Source of the DNA: Acidobacteriota bacterium
GTDB lineage: Bacteria > Acidobacteriota > Terriglobia > Terriglobales > Acidobacteriaceae
NCBI GenBank assembly: GCA_018268855.1
Contig: JAFDVR010000008.1
Coordinates: forward strand, 62,001 to 126,000
Length of the DNA stretch: 64,000 nt
Reading direction: 5' to 3'
Part shown: in pieces, positions 15,896 through 23,848 of the stretch
How the letters are laid out: the number at the start of each line of letters is the position of its first letter
Position numbering within the stretch: the first letter of the stretch is position 1
Made by a program: the position numbers and the translations under genes
Notes under the pieces: model-generated
What the model was told of the DNA's origin: nothing
The model's input: the letters and a program-made list of their open reading frames with translations, nothing else
The model's database searches: none

Positions 15896-16264
15896 ATGGA
15901 TCTCGCCCAAGCTACCGAAGACCTGCGCGCACGTGAGCCGATCTTTCATCAGCCAGAGTTCGGCACCACACGCGCCGACTTCGACCGCATGATGGCGTCC
16001 GATTTTTTCGAGATTGGCGCGTCGGGCAAACGCTACTCGCGCACATTCATTCTGGATACCTTGGAAGAGCGTCATCGCACACCGCAGATGGAAGATTTAG
16101 TGGTCAGCGAGTTTGCGGTGCGGCAGTTGGATGAACAGCTTTATCAGGCGACTTATCTCCTATTGCAGCCGCCTGACCGCTATACGCAACGCTCTACATT
16201 GTGGCGATACGACAGCGGTGCATGGAAGATTGTCTTTCATCAAGGCACGCTTATGCAGCATTGA
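15896..16264 (+). CDS. NTF2-like (DUF4440-type) small protein
   Basis: 122 residues with the typical opening of the SnoaL/DUF4440 group (LRAREPIFHQPEFGTTRADFDRMMASDFFEIGASG, of which LRAREPIFHQPEFG and DRMMASDFFEIGASG are the key parts) and the closing strand LWRYDSGAWKIVFHQGT. These cone-shaped proteins bind small ligands or act as minor enzymes; here no catalytic residues can be assigned. It sits 5 bp behind hisA and is probably the last gene of the operon. It ends 2 bp before the convergent VWA gene. Confidence 0.75.
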   Translation: MDLAQATEDLRAREPIFHQPEFGTTRADFDRMMASDFFEIGASGKRYSRTFILDTLEERHRTPQMEDLVVSEFAVRQLDEQLYQATYLLLQPPDRYTQRSTLWRYDSGAWKIVFHQGTLMQH

Positions 16265-16266
16265 TT

Positions 16267-17304
16267 TTATTGCGCAGTGTCGCTGATAGCGTAGTAACCC
16301 TTGCGCGCCTGAACCTTGGTCCCTTTGCCGCAGTCCACATCCAGCTTGCGGAAGGTGCCATCCATCGCAGTGTTCTTCGGCGTGTAGCTCAGCAGATATT
16401 GCGTGCGAAGCTCATCGCTAATCTGTTGGAAGGCGTCCTGTAGCTTGCGCGGATTCTTGCCAACGTTGATGACGCGTCCGCCCGTTTCTTTCGCCAGTTT
16501 CTCCATCGCTCCAGGACCAAAGCCGCCAAGCTGCACGCCGCTGCCAAAGGAGAACCCTCCCTGATCGGAGACAAGGATGACATACACAATCGCGTTGGAC
16601 TTCTGCGCCGCCTCAATCGCACCTTCCAGCTTTACCTGGCTGCCCTGGTCTTCACCGTCGGTCAGCACAACCAGCACCTTGCGGCCAGCCTCCTGCCGCA
16701 GCTTGTCATGCGCGCCAAGATACACAGCGTCGTAGAGCAGCGTTCCACGCGGATCGCCGTTGCCGGTGGCTGAGCCCGTTCCCGCTCCGGTATTGATGGA
16801 AGCCTTGTTGAGCGCGCGCGCGAGTTCTTTCGGATTGCTGGTGTAGTCGGCCAGCAGATCTACGTTGATGTCGAATGAGATGAGAAACGCTTCGTCCTTC
16901 GGTTGAAGCACGTCCTTCAGAAACTCCGCTCCAGCCTGCTGCTCCAGTGGAAGCACGTACTGCATGGAACCGCTGGTGTCGAGCAGGATGCCGATGGTGA
17001 GGGGCAGGTTCTTCTCCTGCGTAAATGCCTTAATCGTCTGCGGTTCGCGGTCCTCAAAGACCTGGCAGTCGTCCTTGTGCAGGTTGGTCAAATAGCCCTG
17101 CTTGTCGCGAACGCTGAAGTAGAGATTTACCAGGTTCACGCGTACCTTTAGCGTGCCTACGTTGTCCAGCCCGGAATCTTCCGGCTCCGGCGCAGGGGCA
17201 GTGCTTACGGGCGGTGCGCCTACAGAGGGTGCTTCCTGCGCACGAACCGCACCTGCACACACCATTGCGGTGGCAAGCATCAGTGTTATCCAACGAGTCT
17301 TCAT
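16267..17304 (-). CDS. Secreted VWA-domain protein (Acidobacterial VWFA-related type)
   Basis: 345 residues. Signal peptide MKTRWITLMLATAMVCAGAVRAQ, a Pro/Ala/Glu-rich linker, a short beta-rich segment (LKVRVNLVNLYFSVRDKQG, DCQVFEDREPQTIKAF), then a VWA domain from about residue 100 with the MIDAS start LLDTSGSMQ and the later LTDGEDQGSQ. It ends with YLLSYTP and KVQARKGYYA. This architecture matches the VWFA-related proteins that are multiplied in Acidobacteria. Metal-dependent protein binding outside the cytoplasm is expected; partners are unknown. A second member is divergent, 136 bp away, and a third lies at 48789. Confidence 0.88.
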   Translation of the reverse strand: MKTRWITLMLATAMVCAGAVRAQEAPSVGAPPVSTAPAPEPEDSGLDNVGTLKVRVNLVNLYFSVRDKQGYLTNLHKDDCQVFEDREPQTIKAFTQEKNLPLTIGILLDTSGSMQYVLPLEQQAGAEFLKDVLQPKDEAFLISFDINVDLLADYTSNPKELARALNKASINTGAGTGSATGNGDPRGTLLYDAVYLGAHDKLRQEAGRKVLVVLTDGEDQGSQVKLEGAIEAAQKSNAIVYVILVSDQGGFSFGSGVQLGGFGPGAMEKLAKETGGRVINVGKNPRKLQDAFQQISDELRTQYLLSYTPKNTAMDGTFRKLDVDCGKGTKVQARKGYYAISDTAQ

Positions 17305-17440
17305 ATCCCTTATTTTGACGGATGAAGACCTCCAGAGGTCTACCGGAGCAGAAACAACCCAACGTACACCCCATCCCGCGCGTCCAAGTTGATAGTCTTG
17401 AAAGGCCGGGCGTCAGATTGCGTCCCGGTTGGGGGTTTGT

Positions 17441-18790
17441 TTGGTACAGTCACGTTTCCTTGCCAGTTTTTTGTCTTTCCTGCTCTTGAGCGGCGATATG
17501 CTCGCGCAACAGCCGCTTCCTGACAGCCCAGCGCCGCAGATTACCGGCGTAGGCACCGTTACGCCCGGCAGAGGCACGCCGCAGAATGGCCCCTCCCCTA
17601 CCACAGCAGAACGCGCAGCAGAGGCAGCTCCGGCAGGCATCACGCCGGGCAAGGGCACGTCCGCCGCGCAGCTTGACGACGTGCAGAAGACGGCACCCGA
17701 CCTTAAAGAGATTCCCGCGGACACTGCTCCCATTCCCAATGAGCCCGGCCGTCCAGTAACCACCATCTACTCCGGAATTAATTTCGTGGAAGTCCCCTTT
17801 ACCGTAAAGGACAAGGACAACCGCCCAGTTGCCGGTTTGACCTGGCGCGATGTGCGGGTCTTTGAAGATGGAGTACGGCAGCAGATCCGTTACTTCTCCG
17901 TCAGTCCCGTGCCGCTCTCCGTCGCATTGGTGATCGATCAGTCGCTCGACTACAAAACCATGGACAAGGTAAACGAAGCCCTCAAGGCCCTCCCGGGCGC
18001 GTTTACGCCTTACGACTCCATTGCGATCTTTACCTACAATAATGGTCCGCAGGAGCGCACCACGTTTACCGGCGCGCAGAGTAATCGCGTCGTCGCTACC
18101 ATTCAGCGCTCCAGGACCGGTGGCCGCGAAGGCACTCCTATGCTGGGCGGTCCGATGTCGCAAAACATAAATATCAACGGTGGCGCACAGGCCAACACCA
18201 TGCCTCTGGTAAACACCAATCATGGCCAGGGCGGTCTGCCGCGTGTGAACAATCTTGAAAAAGAAGTTCACACGCTCAACGATGCCATCCTTATGGCGGC
18301 GCAGGCCCTGCGTACGCAGCCTAAGGGGCGTCGTCGTGTTCTGTATGTCATCTCCGATGGAAAAGAGTACGGCTCCAAGGCCAAGTTCAAAGATGTTGTG
18401 AAGTATCTGCAGACCAACAACATCCAACTGAACGCCACGCTGGTGGGAGACAGCGCGGTCTGGGGCATTGGCTGGCTGAATCACTTCCATCTGCCCTACA
18501 CCATGCGCGACAACATTCTGCCGCAATATGTAGCAGCAACAGGGGGCGAAGCCATCTCAGAGTTCAGCCTGCACAAAATTGAGGAGAGCTTCGCCAAGAT
18601 TGCTGGCGAAGCGCGTAACCAGTACACGGTTGGTTATGTGTCGCACACACGCGTGCTCGATCCGAAGTTCCGCTCGATCGAGGTGCAAGTCATGCGGCCA
18701 AATCTCGATGTGATTGCTAAAAAGGGCTACTATCCCACGCCGGAAGCAATGCGGATAGGCGCACCGCAGTCCACGTCTACGCAGCGATAA
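17441..18790 (+). CDS. Secreted VWA-domain protein (Acidobacterial VWFA-related type)
   Basis: 449 residues from a TTG at 17441 with GGGGG six bases upstream; a TTG at 17429 is an alternative and no ATG fits the signal peptide. The signal peptide region is VQSRFLASFLSFLLLSGDMLAQ, here given by its core FLASFLSFLLLSG. A long Pro/Thr-rich linker follows, then FVEVPFTVKDKDNRPVAG and a VWA domain. The MIDAS motif is altered: it reads ALVIDQSLDYKT where DxSxS is expected, so the third metal ligand is missing. An Asn/Gly-rich insertion lies at about residues 230-270. The end (QYTVGYVSHTR, VIAKKGYYPTP) matches its neighbour on the other strand. Confidence 0.8.
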   Translation: MVQSRFLASFLSFLLLSGDMLAQQPLPDSPAPQITGVGTVTPGRGTPQNGPSPTTAERAAEAAPAGITPGKGTSAAQLDDVQKTAPDLKEIPADTAPIPNEPGRPVTTIYSGINFVEVPFTVKDKDNRPVAGLTWRDVRVFEDGVRQQIRYFSVSPVPLSVALVIDQSLDYKTMDKVNEALKALPGAFTPYDSIAIFTYNNGPQERTTFTGAQSNRVVATIQRSRTGGREGTPMLGGPMSQNININGGAQANTMPLVNTNHGQGGLPRVNNLEKEVHTLNDAILMAAQALRTQPKGRRRVLYVISDGKEYGSKAKFKDVVKYLQTNNIQLNATLVGDSAVWGIGWLNHFHLPYTMRDNILPQYVAATGGEAISEFSLHKIEESFAKIAGEARNQYTVGYVSHTRVLDPKFRSIEVQVMRPNLDVIAKKGYYPTPEAMRIGAPQSTSTQR

Positions 18791-18890
18791 TTCTTAGCTA
18801 CGCATAATGCCCTGCTTTCCTTTGGGAAGTGGGGCATTGTTTTCAATGGAAGCAGGTGCGCCGTTCTGCGCCGCGCGGCATCCAACACAC

Positions 18891-19838
18891 ATGCCTCTTC
18901 CTATACCTACCAATGCGGTGTTGAGCCTTGGCGCTGCTCTGGCCTGGGGCGGCGGAGACTTTGCCGGAGGCATGGGCGTCAAGCGCTGCGGTTCCAGTGT
19001 GCGCGCTGGGTTAGTTGTCGTACTCATCGGCCATCTGCTCTCGCTGATTGTGGTAGCTATCATGGCGCATCATACAGGCAATCCGTTTCCGCATGGTGCA
19101 CCCTTGTGGTGGGCAATCGGCGGAGGATTTCTCGCGGCGCTCTCGCTGATGGCGTTCTATATCGCGCTCTCCGCTGGACACATGGGAGCCGCGGCAGCTA
19201 TTAGCGGCCTGCTGTGCGCGGCTGTGCCTGCACTGGTTTCTGCTCTCACAGAAGGAGCTCCCGGATGGAGGCGGCTGCTAGGGTTCACCCTGGCAGCTAT
19301 TGCGATTTGGAGAATAGCCTCTCCTGGGCCAGCAGAGACAAATAGCGATCCATTGCTTGAAGCAAGCGAGTTGACATCGGTGCACGAATCCGCTGCGGAA
19401 GCGGCTGCCGCACACAAACGCAGTTCTCTCTTTGCCGTGCTCGGAGGAATTGGTTTTGGAGTTTATTTTGTCTCGCTAAAGTATGCTGCACCGGCTGGTG
19501 TGCTGTGGGCTTTGGGGGCAGCGCGCATCGGATCGGCTGGAACTGCTGCACTGACACTGCTTGCGCTGATGCTCTTTGCGCACACAGATATGTCGCTCAC
19601 ATTTTCAAAGAATGCGCTTGCGTGGATTGTTACCGGAGCTACGCTGGATACGGCTGGGAACCTGCTTTATATTGCAGCCACGCAGCTAGGGAGATTGGAT
19701 GTCGCGGCAGTAATCGCTTCGCTTTATCCGGCAAGTACGATTGTGCTTGCGGCCATCATCCTGCGCGAACGCACTACGAGGCGACAGCTTGCAGGCATGT
19801 TTCTGGCGCTCCCTGCGGTCATTCTGATTACGCTATAA
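18891..19838 (+). CDS. EamA/DMT-family membrane transporter
   Basis: 315 residues with about ten hydrophobic segments in two halves of five, each half an EamA unit. Markers are LSLGAALAWGGGDFAGGMG at the start, AGHMGAAAAISGLLCAAVP, and in the second half LGRLDVAAVIASLYPASTIVLAAIILRE (core VAAVIASLYPASTIV). The latter is typical of drug/metabolite exporters. The ATG at 18891 starts directly before the first helix; the frame is open upstream but those residues are not membrane-like. A loop of about 35 polar residues joins the two halves. Substrate unknown. Convergent with tatA across a shared terminator. Confidence 0.85.
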   Translation: MPLPIPTNAVLSLGAALAWGGGDFAGGMGVKRCGSSVRAGLVVVLIGHLLSLIVVAIMAHHTGNPFPHGAPLWWAIGGGFLAALSLMAFYIALSAGHMGAAAAISGLLCAAVPALVSALTEGAPGWRRLLGFTLAAIAIWRIASPGPAETNSDPLLEASELTSVHESAAEAAAAHKRSSLFAVLGGIGFGVYFVSLKYAAPAGVLWALGAARIGSAGTAALTLLALMLFAHTDMSLTFSKNALAWIVTGATLDTAGNLLYIAATQLGRLDVAAVIASLYPASTIVLAAIILRERTTRRQLAGMFLALPAVILITL

Positions 19839-19858
19839 ACACATACCGTAAACGTAAC

Positions 19859-19885
19859 AAGGCCGAGGCTTTGCCCCGGCCTTTT
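19859..19885. terminator. Bidirectional intrinsic terminator
   Basis: AAGGCCG and CGGCCTT arms with an inner GGC/GCC pairing around TTT, followed by T runs on both strands. It separates the convergent DMT transporter and tatA genes. Confidence 0.8.
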
Positions 19886-19897
19886 GTCGCAAGAAAA

Positions 19898-20107
19898 TTA
19901 CTTAGGCTGCTCCTCAGCCTTCGGGGTGACGGTGTGTGCGCCGGCAGCGGGCTTATCGTCCTCGTTGATGCCCTTCATGCCCTCTTTGAAGCCACGCAGC
20001 CCTTCGCCCAGGCCTTTGCCGAGTTCAGGCAGCTTACGGCCACCGAACAACACCAGAAGAACCACGCCTACGATCAGCAGATGTGTCGGTTGAAACAGTT
20101 CACCCAT
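19898..20107 (-). CDS. tatA: Sec-independent translocase component TatA/E
   Basis: 69 residues: an N-terminal transmembrane helix ([17 protein letters not shown]), the hinge [23 protein letters not shown] (core [18 protein letters not shown]) forming the amphipathic helix, and a charged tail. TatA oligomers form the passage for folded, twin-arginine-tagged proteins. tatB and tatC are not in this window. The sulfatase at 45163, with an RR motif, is a possible client. Confidence 0.93.
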   Translation of the reverse strand: MGELFQPTHLLIVGVVLLVLFGGRKLPELGKGLGEGLRGFKEGMKGINEDDKPAAGAHTVTPKAEEQPK

Positions 20108-20222
20108 TGCGAAACCTCCCGCCGGTTATTAACCCGGCCAATCCCCAACATTGTCGCACACCAGAGCAACACCTTGCTGCGTGCTCACCGCCAACTTCCG
20201 TCTCTCTTTTCGGTTTGACAGG

Positions 20223-20516
20223 CTAATCCGTTGTTTCCTGCTTTTTCCTGCGCATCTCTTCCATCACAGAGCCGATTAACTCCTTTGCTCCGTTGATGCC
20301 CGCCAGAACTGCCTGCAAGTCCAACGCTGGAACAGCAGGATTGCGGTTCGATGTGCAATAGACGCCATGCTGGCCGATGAGCGCCAACGCATCTGTCAGC
20401 ACGTCCATGGAGACCGCCAGGCGCCCACGTTCCAGCCCCATCATGAATTCATACTTTTCAAGTTCATCGCGCCTGTCCCAGAAGATCGACTTGCTGTTTG
20501 TTCCCGATGCTGACAT
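20223..20516 (-). CDS. Small cytosolic protein of unknown function
   Basis: 97 residues, mostly helical (RRDELEKYEFMMGLERGRLAVS, core ELEKYEFMMGLERGRLAV; ALDLQAVLAGINGAKELIG). No signal peptide, membrane segment or known motif. It lies between tatA (gap 115 bp) and a small secreted protein on the same strand. The reading frame and start are plausible, but I do not recognise a family. Confidence 0.5.
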   Translation of the reverse strand: MSASGTNSKSIFWDRRDELEKYEFMMGLERGRLAVSMDVLTDALALIGQHGVYCTSNRNPAVPALDLQAVLAGINGAKELIGSVMEEMRRKKQETTD

Positions 20517-20560
20517 CCCTTTGCCCCTAATTGACCTGCCTCCAGTCTTTCAGAAAATGC

Positions 20561-20589
20561 AAAAGCGCGAAGGACAGGGTCCCTCGCGC
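20561..20589 (-). terminator. Intrinsic terminator after the gene at 20612
   Basis: Read on the minus strand: GCGCGAGGGA, loop CCCTG, TCCTTCGCGC, then TTTTGC. One G-T pair in the stem. Confidence 0.7.
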
Positions 20590-20611
20590 CTGCCTTAGCC
20601 AGCCGATGAAT

Positions 20612-21052
20612 TTACTTTTTTTCGCGGCAGTTTACGATGCTGATAGTGGGCTTCTTGCCAGGTTTGTCCTTATCCACCTGCACGGTGATGGAAGCTACAG
20701 AAACATTGTTGTTGATGCCTGTGCCGAAGCGGATGGTCTGTGTCTTCTTGGCCTTTACTTTCACATCTTTCTGAACTGGGCCATAGAGCCGCGTACTTTC
20801 TGGGAATTTATCGAACTTTATATCCAGCAAGTAATTCTTATCCGTCACATTCTTAATTTGTATGAAGTAGTCGAAGTTTTTCCCGCCACCCTGCTCTGTT
20901 CCAGAGAGGTCGGTGACCTGGACTTTATTTTTGCAAGATGTGTCTGCGGCAGTTGCAGCCGGGGTTGCTGCAGCATCCTGCTGCGCAATTACAGATGGAC
21001 TATAGGCAATTACCAACCCCATAGCGACAAGCGTGAATATCTTCTTCATCAT
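20612..21052 (-). CDS. Small secreted protein of unknown function
   Basis: 146 residues. Signal peptide MMKKIFTLVAMGLVIAYSPSVIAQ, an Ala/Thr linker, then a single domain with strands KVQVTDLSGTEQGGGKNFDYF, NYLLDIKFDKFPE, KAKKTQTIRFGTGI and VASITVQVDKDKPG. This could be a small immunoglobulin-like sandwich. Two cysteines (SCKNKVQ and IVNCREK) at the ends of the domain could pair. No known family recognised. It has its own terminator and is AT-richer than average. Confidence 0.55.
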   Translation of the reverse strand: MMKKIFTLVAMGLVIAYSPSVIAQQDAAATPAATAADTSCKNKVQVTDLSGTEQGGGKNFDYFIQIKNVTDKNYLLDIKFDKFPESTRLYGPVQKDVKVKAKKTQTIRFGTGINNNVSVASITVQVDKDKPGKKPTISIVNCREKK

Positions 21053-21171
21053 TCCCCCTTTTAGTAAGCAATACTGAGTGCCACAAGCATACTCATTTCT
21101 GTATGCCTTTGTAACTCTTCGAGCGCGAACGAGAACATATCGCAGTACGAATACAGCGGACCATAAGACCG

Positions 21172-22674
21172 CTATTTCTTCGCATCGAGCCGATAAACAA
21201 TCAGCAGGTTGCGATCGGGATCGTCCATTGCCGGAAACTCCGCGACGCGTGTGAGCCGATAAAGACCTGTGAGCGCGTCCATTTTGTCATCTTCCACGTA
21301 GTTCCATGCGATGAACCATCCAGGCCGATACTTTGCCACACGCTGGTCAAGATCGAGCGTACCGAAGTCATCACAGATGGAAGGCAATCCCGTCATCAGT
21401 GTCAGGTCGCTGCCGCTGATGGAGAGCACCATGTTGGAATGGTTTTTCTCTGCAAGCACAACGCGCTTCACCTTCTCCGCGGCGCGTGCAAAGGTGTACT
21501 CAGGATGGCGGACGTATGCTGTCATCCGACTGGCTTGCACAGAAGCAATCAACAACAACCCTGCTGCGGCAGGAACGGCGATCCTCTTCCATTCACTGCA
21601 TACATCTTCAAGACCACGTAACGCCAGCAATACAATCGGAACGGCGATCACCATGTAATAACGCGGCTGCAACGATGCGTGATAAGCGAGAAAGCTGAAA
21701 TAACCGGCAACCCAAAGTACGCAGCCGGTAAAGAGAGCATCATGCCAGATGCGCCGTCGAAACAGATTTGCAATGACAACCACTCCCAAAGAGATGCAAG
21801 CCACTGCCGGACCAGTCCATTGCGTATCATGCAATGTTTTGGCAATTACGCTCCAGAAGGTCTCGCGCGTAATGCCCGTGTACTGGTTTGCGTCAAAAAG
21901 ATATTTGAAATCGGCCCAATGGCCACTCTTCACAACGGCCGCAAGATAGAGCGCAATGACTGCTCCAGCCGTTGCACAAGCGGTCAATGCAGCAGGCCAG
22001 ACTTTGCGCCAGCGACGGCCTTCCCCGCACCATAGCATCCATAACACAGCAGGCATCAGACACACGGCCGTGGTTTTTGTGCCAATCATCAGTGCCATTA
22101 ACAAGCCAAGCACGATGCGCCGCCACCATTCGCGACCATTTTTCAACGGCGTCCACGCTACAAGCATCGCCAGCAATGTAAGCAGTACAAGCAGCGGCTC
22201 CACGATAGCCAAACGGCTGAACGCAAAGAGAAATGGACTGACCGCAAGCATCAATACGGCAAATGCGGGAGCGAGATCGCCTGCGAACCCGGCGTGTGCG
22301 CTGGGACGTCTACGCATCAGCACATACACAATGACGGCCGACACAACAAACATAGAAACGGAAAGCGCTCGCGCCGGCACAACGCCCACCCCTGTGACGC
22401 CGAAGAGCAGACCTTCCATCAGCGGCCATACAGGCAAAGCAGCCGCAGGGTTGAAATCACCGGGCAGGTGCCACTTGCCCCGGAGGTAATAGCGAATGGC
22501 AGCGTCTCCGTACCAGCCCTCGTCGGTGTACTTTGCCCAATCCACCCAGGGCGAATGGTTTGGAAAATCGGCGCGCAAATGCGCATAGTGCATCGCAAGA
22601 AAAACAGCAGCCACACAGAGGATGGCAATCTCTACCGTCTGAAGAATTCTGACTGTGTGCCGCGAAGCTTTCAC
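21172..22674 (-). CDS. Polytopic glycosyltransferase, GT39/ArnT-like
   Basis: About 500 residues with ten or more hydrophobic segments. The first periplasmic loop carries YTDEGWYGDAAIRYYLRG, the acidic motif and following residues typical of lipid-phosphate-sugar-dependent GT39/ArnT/PMT-type enzymes. The C-terminal third is soluble (ILLVYRLDAK end). Such enzymes move a sugar from a polyprenyl phosphate to a protein or lipid outside the membrane. The frame is open to 22821, but that stretch runs through the terminator of the upstream gene. The GTG at 22674, just before the first helix, is therefore my choice and is uncertain. Confidence 0.72.
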   Translation of the reverse strand: MKASRHTVRILQTVEIAILCVAAVFLAMHYAHLRADFPNHSPWVDWAKYTDEGWYGDAAIRYYLRGKWHLPGDFNPAAALPVWPLMEGLLFGVTGVGVVPARALSVSMFVVSAVIVYVLMRRRPSAHAGFAGDLAPAFAVLMLAVSPFLFAFSRLAIVEPLLVLLTLLAMLVAWTPLKNGREWWRRIVLGLLMALMIGTKTTAVCLMPAVLWMLWCGEGRRWRKVWPAALTACATAGAVIALYLAAVVKSGHWADFKYLFDANQYTGITRETFWSVIAKTLHDTQWTGPAVACISLGVVVIANLFRRRIWHDALFTGCVLWVAGYFSFLAYHASLQPRYYMVIAVPIVLLALRGLEDVCSEWKRIAVPAAAGLLLIASVQASRMTAYVRHPEYTFARAAEKVKRVVLAEKNHSNMVLSISGSDLTLMTGLPSICDDFGTLDLDQRVAKYRPGWFIAWNYVEDDKMDALTGLYRLTRVAEFPAMDDPDRNLLIVYRLDAKK

Positions 22675-22690
22675 GTTTCTAACGATAATG

Positions 22691-22723
22691 CAGAAAAGAG
22701 CGGCCCGTAACTGGACCGCTCTT
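22691..22723 (-). terminator. Intrinsic terminator after the permease gene
   Basis: Minus strand: AAGAGCGG, 12-nt loop, CCGCTCTT, TTCTG. It lies between the stop of the permease gene and the glycosyltransferase start, which argues against the longer start for the latter. Confidence 0.7.
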
Positions 22724-22741
22724 CGTTCTTGCATGTGGCAT

Positions 22742-23839
22742 TTATTCGTAGGCCAGAGCGTCGATGGGGTCTTTGCTCGCGGCTTTCCATGCCGGGTACA
22801 GTGCGCCGAGCAGCGCTCCAATCAGCGCCAGCACAACACCACGTACCACCCACGGTATGTTGATCACAAACTCCAGCGTAGGAAAGTATCTTTGCAACAC
22901 AGCGCCGAGCAAATAACTGGCAGCTACCCCAACGGCAATGCCCACACTGGCCAGCATCATGCTTTCACGCAGCACTACGTTTACGATGTAGCTCTTCGAT
23001 GCTCCCAAGGATTTCAGAATGCCGATCTCGCGCGTGCGCTCCATGACTGCCGTATACATGGATTGGAAGATGACCAGAAACCCCACCACAACAGCTATGC
23101 CAGTCACCACATTCAGGCTGATGGAAAATGCAGGCAGCTTCTCCGGCGTAAGTACCGACAACTGCTCCTCAAGCGTCTTTACGCTGTAGTTTTCCAGTCC
23201 TTCTGTGTGAAGAATCTCCTGCTTTACTGCATCCTGCCACTTGGGTTCGTCTTCTGTCTTCAGATAAAAGTTTGTCGCCTTACCCTCTGTTCCGGTGAGC
23301 GCGCCCATGGTGACCAGAGGGATAAACTTTCTTCCGCCTTTGCCATGCTGCACAATGCCGCAGATGGTGAACGGTTTGCCCAGCACGGTCATTTGCTGTC
23401 CCACATGTTTTCCCTTACCGGCATAATCGTCCAGGATGATCTCCTGCGCGTCTGGCCGCGAGAACGGACCACCTTCGACAAAGACAAATGGTGTCAGTGC
23501 GTTGTAGCTGGGAAAATCAATGCCTGAGATGGAATCGAGCGCATTGGTGAGCTGAATGTTCATCGGGGCGGCCACCTGCACATGCGGCAGTTTTGCCAAT
23601 ATATCGGCCACCTTGACGCTGGCACTTGCGGCACTCATACCTGCGAATGCATTCACGGCCGCAGGCTGCACGATCATGTCCATACCGATGCCGCTGGTGC
23701 GCTGCTTGCTGCCATTCAACTTGCCCATCATGATAGCTGCGATCGACAAGATCATAATGACTTCAATCGCAACCGCCAGCACACTGATGAGTGATCGAAT
23801 TGGACGATGAACCAGATTTCCGACAACAAGCTTATTCAT
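22742..23839 (-). CDS. FtsX/MacB-family ABC transporter permease
   Basis: 365 residues. One N-terminal helix (LISVLAVAIEVIMILSIAA), a periplasmic domain of roughly 200 residues (about 50-250), then three C-terminal helices (VVTGIAVVVGFLVIFQSMYTA, core GIAVVVGFLVIFQSM; MLASVGIAVGVAASYLLGA; VVLALIGALLGALYPAW). Between the first two of these lies the cytosolic EREIGILKSLGASKSYIV-type loop (here ERTREIGILKSLGAS), and the end PIDALAYE is standard for MacB/LolCE-type permeases. No ATPase gene is adjacent, so its partner must be encoded elsewhere. It starts 9 bp after the upstream membrane-protein gene and ends at its own terminator. Confidence 0.9.
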   Translation of the reverse strand: MNKLVVGNLVHRPIRSLISVLAVAIEVIMILSIAAIMMGKLNGSKQRTSGIGMDMIVQPAAVNAFAGMSAASASVKVADILAKLPHVQVAAPMNIQLTNALDSISGIDFPSYNALTPFVFVEGGPFSRPDAQEIILDDYAGKGKHVGQQMTVLGKPFTICGIVQHGKGGRKFIPLVTMGALTGTEGKATNFYLKTEDEPKWQDAVKQEILHTEGLENYSVKTLEEQLSVLTPEKLPAFSISLNVVTGIAVVVGFLVIFQSMYTAVMERTREIGILKSLGASKSYIVNVVLRESMMLASVGIAVGVAASYLLGAVLQRYFPTLEFVINIPWVVRGVVLALIGALLGALYPAWKAASKDPIDALAYE

Positions 23840-23848
23840 ATCTTCAGT

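Noticed and set aside
22675..22821. Longer N terminus for the GT39-like protein
   Set aside because: It would run through the terminator and the end of the upstream permease gene and adds Arg/Cys-rich, non-membrane sequence.
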